In this document: piece after piece, positions 13,674 to 14,111 of the stretch
Position numbering within the stretch: the first letter of the stretch is position 1
Layout of the letters: each line of letters begins with the position of its first letter
Translations under genes and position numbers: made by a program
Notes under the pieces: generated by a model
What the model was told of the DNA's origin: nothing
What the model saw: only the letters and a program-made list of their open reading frames with translations
The model's database searches: none
Source: CANKHA01 sp034668785
Lineage (GTDB): Bacteria > Pseudomonadota > Alphaproteobacteria > Rhizobiales > Xanthobacteraceae
Length of the DNA stretch: 14,111 nt
Assembly (NCBI GenBank): GCA_034668785.1
Contig: JAXDOS010000167.1
Span: 1-14,111 of the forward strand
Direction of reading: 5' to 3'

Positions 13674-14111
13674 ATGTGACCTTTACGACAATTCGCCCGC
13701 GCACTTGGCCGTCGAGGATAGGCGGCGCGGCCGCGATCACGCCGGCAAGGCCGATCTCGCTGGTCATGGCCTGGAGCTTGTCTCGGTCCAGATCAGATTC
13801 GAGCCGTTTCCAGGCCTCGCGGCGGAGATCGATTGGGCACATCACCGAGTCGATGCCGAGGAGCGACACGCCGCGCAGGATGAAGGGAGCGACGCTCGCC
13901 GGCAGATCCATGCCGCCCGTCAGTCCGCAGGCGGCGACGGCGCCGTGATAGCGCGTCATCGACAGGACATTCGCGAGCGTGGTGGAACCGACGGTATCGA
14001 TGCCGCCGGCCCAGCGCTCCTTCGCCAGCGGCTTCGCCGGGCCGGAGAGTTCCTTGCGGTCGATGATCTCGGCGGCGCCGAGGCCCTTGAGATAGTCAGC
14101 TTCCTGCGTCC
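13672..14111 (-). CDS. acuI: Acrylyl-CoA reductase AcuI-like MDR oxidoreductase, N-terminus outside window
   Basis: The C-terminal 145 residues of a medium-chain dehydrogenase/reductase of the AcuI/YhdH group, which reduces acryloyl-CoA to propionyl-CoA with NADPH and protects against this reactive intermediate. The frame runs open to the window edge. It reads EADYLKGLGAAEIIDRKELSG, then KERWAGGIDTVGSTTLANVLSM, HGAVAACGLTGGMDLPASVAPFILRGVSLLGIDSV, LRREAWKRLESDLDRDKL and ends VRGRIVVKV. The GVSLLGIDSV segment is diagnostic of the group. Full members have about 325-330 residues, so roughly 180 N-terminal residues, including the substrate-binding part and the Gly-rich cofactor loop, lie beyond 14111. 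CPIDLRR in place of the more usual PxxxR variants is a minor difference. Substrate specificity is inferred from the family. Confidence 0.9.
   Translation of the reverse strand, partial: TQEADYLKGLGAAEIIDRKELSGPAKPLAKERWAGGIDTVGSTTLANVLSMTRYHGAVAACGLTGGMDLPASVAPFILRGVSLLGIDSVMCPIDLRREAWKRLESDLDRDKLQAMTSEIGLAGVIAAAPPILDGQVRGRIVVKVT

Overview
The window looks like a chromosome segment of an alphaproteobacterium of the Hyphomicrobiales (Rhizobiales), most likely the Nitrobacteraceae/Bradyrhizobiaceae or a close relative. The pointers are high-GC codon use, a DUF6894-type small protein, a DUF2946-type protein beside a TonB-dependent receptor, an intergenic ATGGCCGGG-type palindromic repeat, a NadQ-like NAD regulator and an AcuI-like reductase. 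This placement is from family recognition, not a database search. No mobile element, CRISPR array, tRNA or rRNA was seen, and no gap between genes exceeds 300 bases. The longest gaps are 2729-3006 and 8518-8774.

Region 1 (1-7270, + strand) is an outer-membrane uptake module. It holds the 3' end of a DUF2946-like gene, a first TonB-dependent receptor, a regulatory intergenic region with two inverted repeats, a second receptor of the siderophore type, then exbB, exbD and tonB. The last four genes probably form one operon: the receptor-exbB gap is 76 nt, exbB-exbD is back to back, and exbD-tonB overlap by ATGA. ExbB/ExbD use the proton gradient to drive TonB, which opens the receptors, so the block carries both the receptors and their power source.

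Region 2 (7345-8517, - strand) holds a small DUF6894-like gene and a two-receiver response regulator whose first receiver has lost its phosphoacceptor Asp. Region 3 (8775-11588, + strand) is housekeeping: a YgfZ/GcvT-like folate-binding protein overlapping a DNA-3-methyladenine glycosylase I gene by 4 bp, a palindromic repeat, then an HD-domain phosphohydrolase and a CX5R tyrosine-phosphatase-like protein.

Region 4 (11615-14111) starts with a short four-helix membrane protein gene (- strand). It is much poorer in GC (about 50% by hand count) than its neighbours and was perhaps acquired. It is divergent from a NadQ/NrtR-type NAD regulator with a degenerate Nudix box, and the regulator start abuts a perfect 20-bp palindrome. 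A secreted four-cysteine protein of unknown function and the C-terminal half of an acrylyl-CoA reductase-like oxidoreductase follow, both on the - strand.

No clearly new multi-gene system is present. The most promising leads are the operator-like palindromes at 12063-12082 and 2875-2926, the modified tandem-receiver regulator, the low-GC membrane gene, and the repeat that appears to have rewritten the 5' end of the HD-domain gene.
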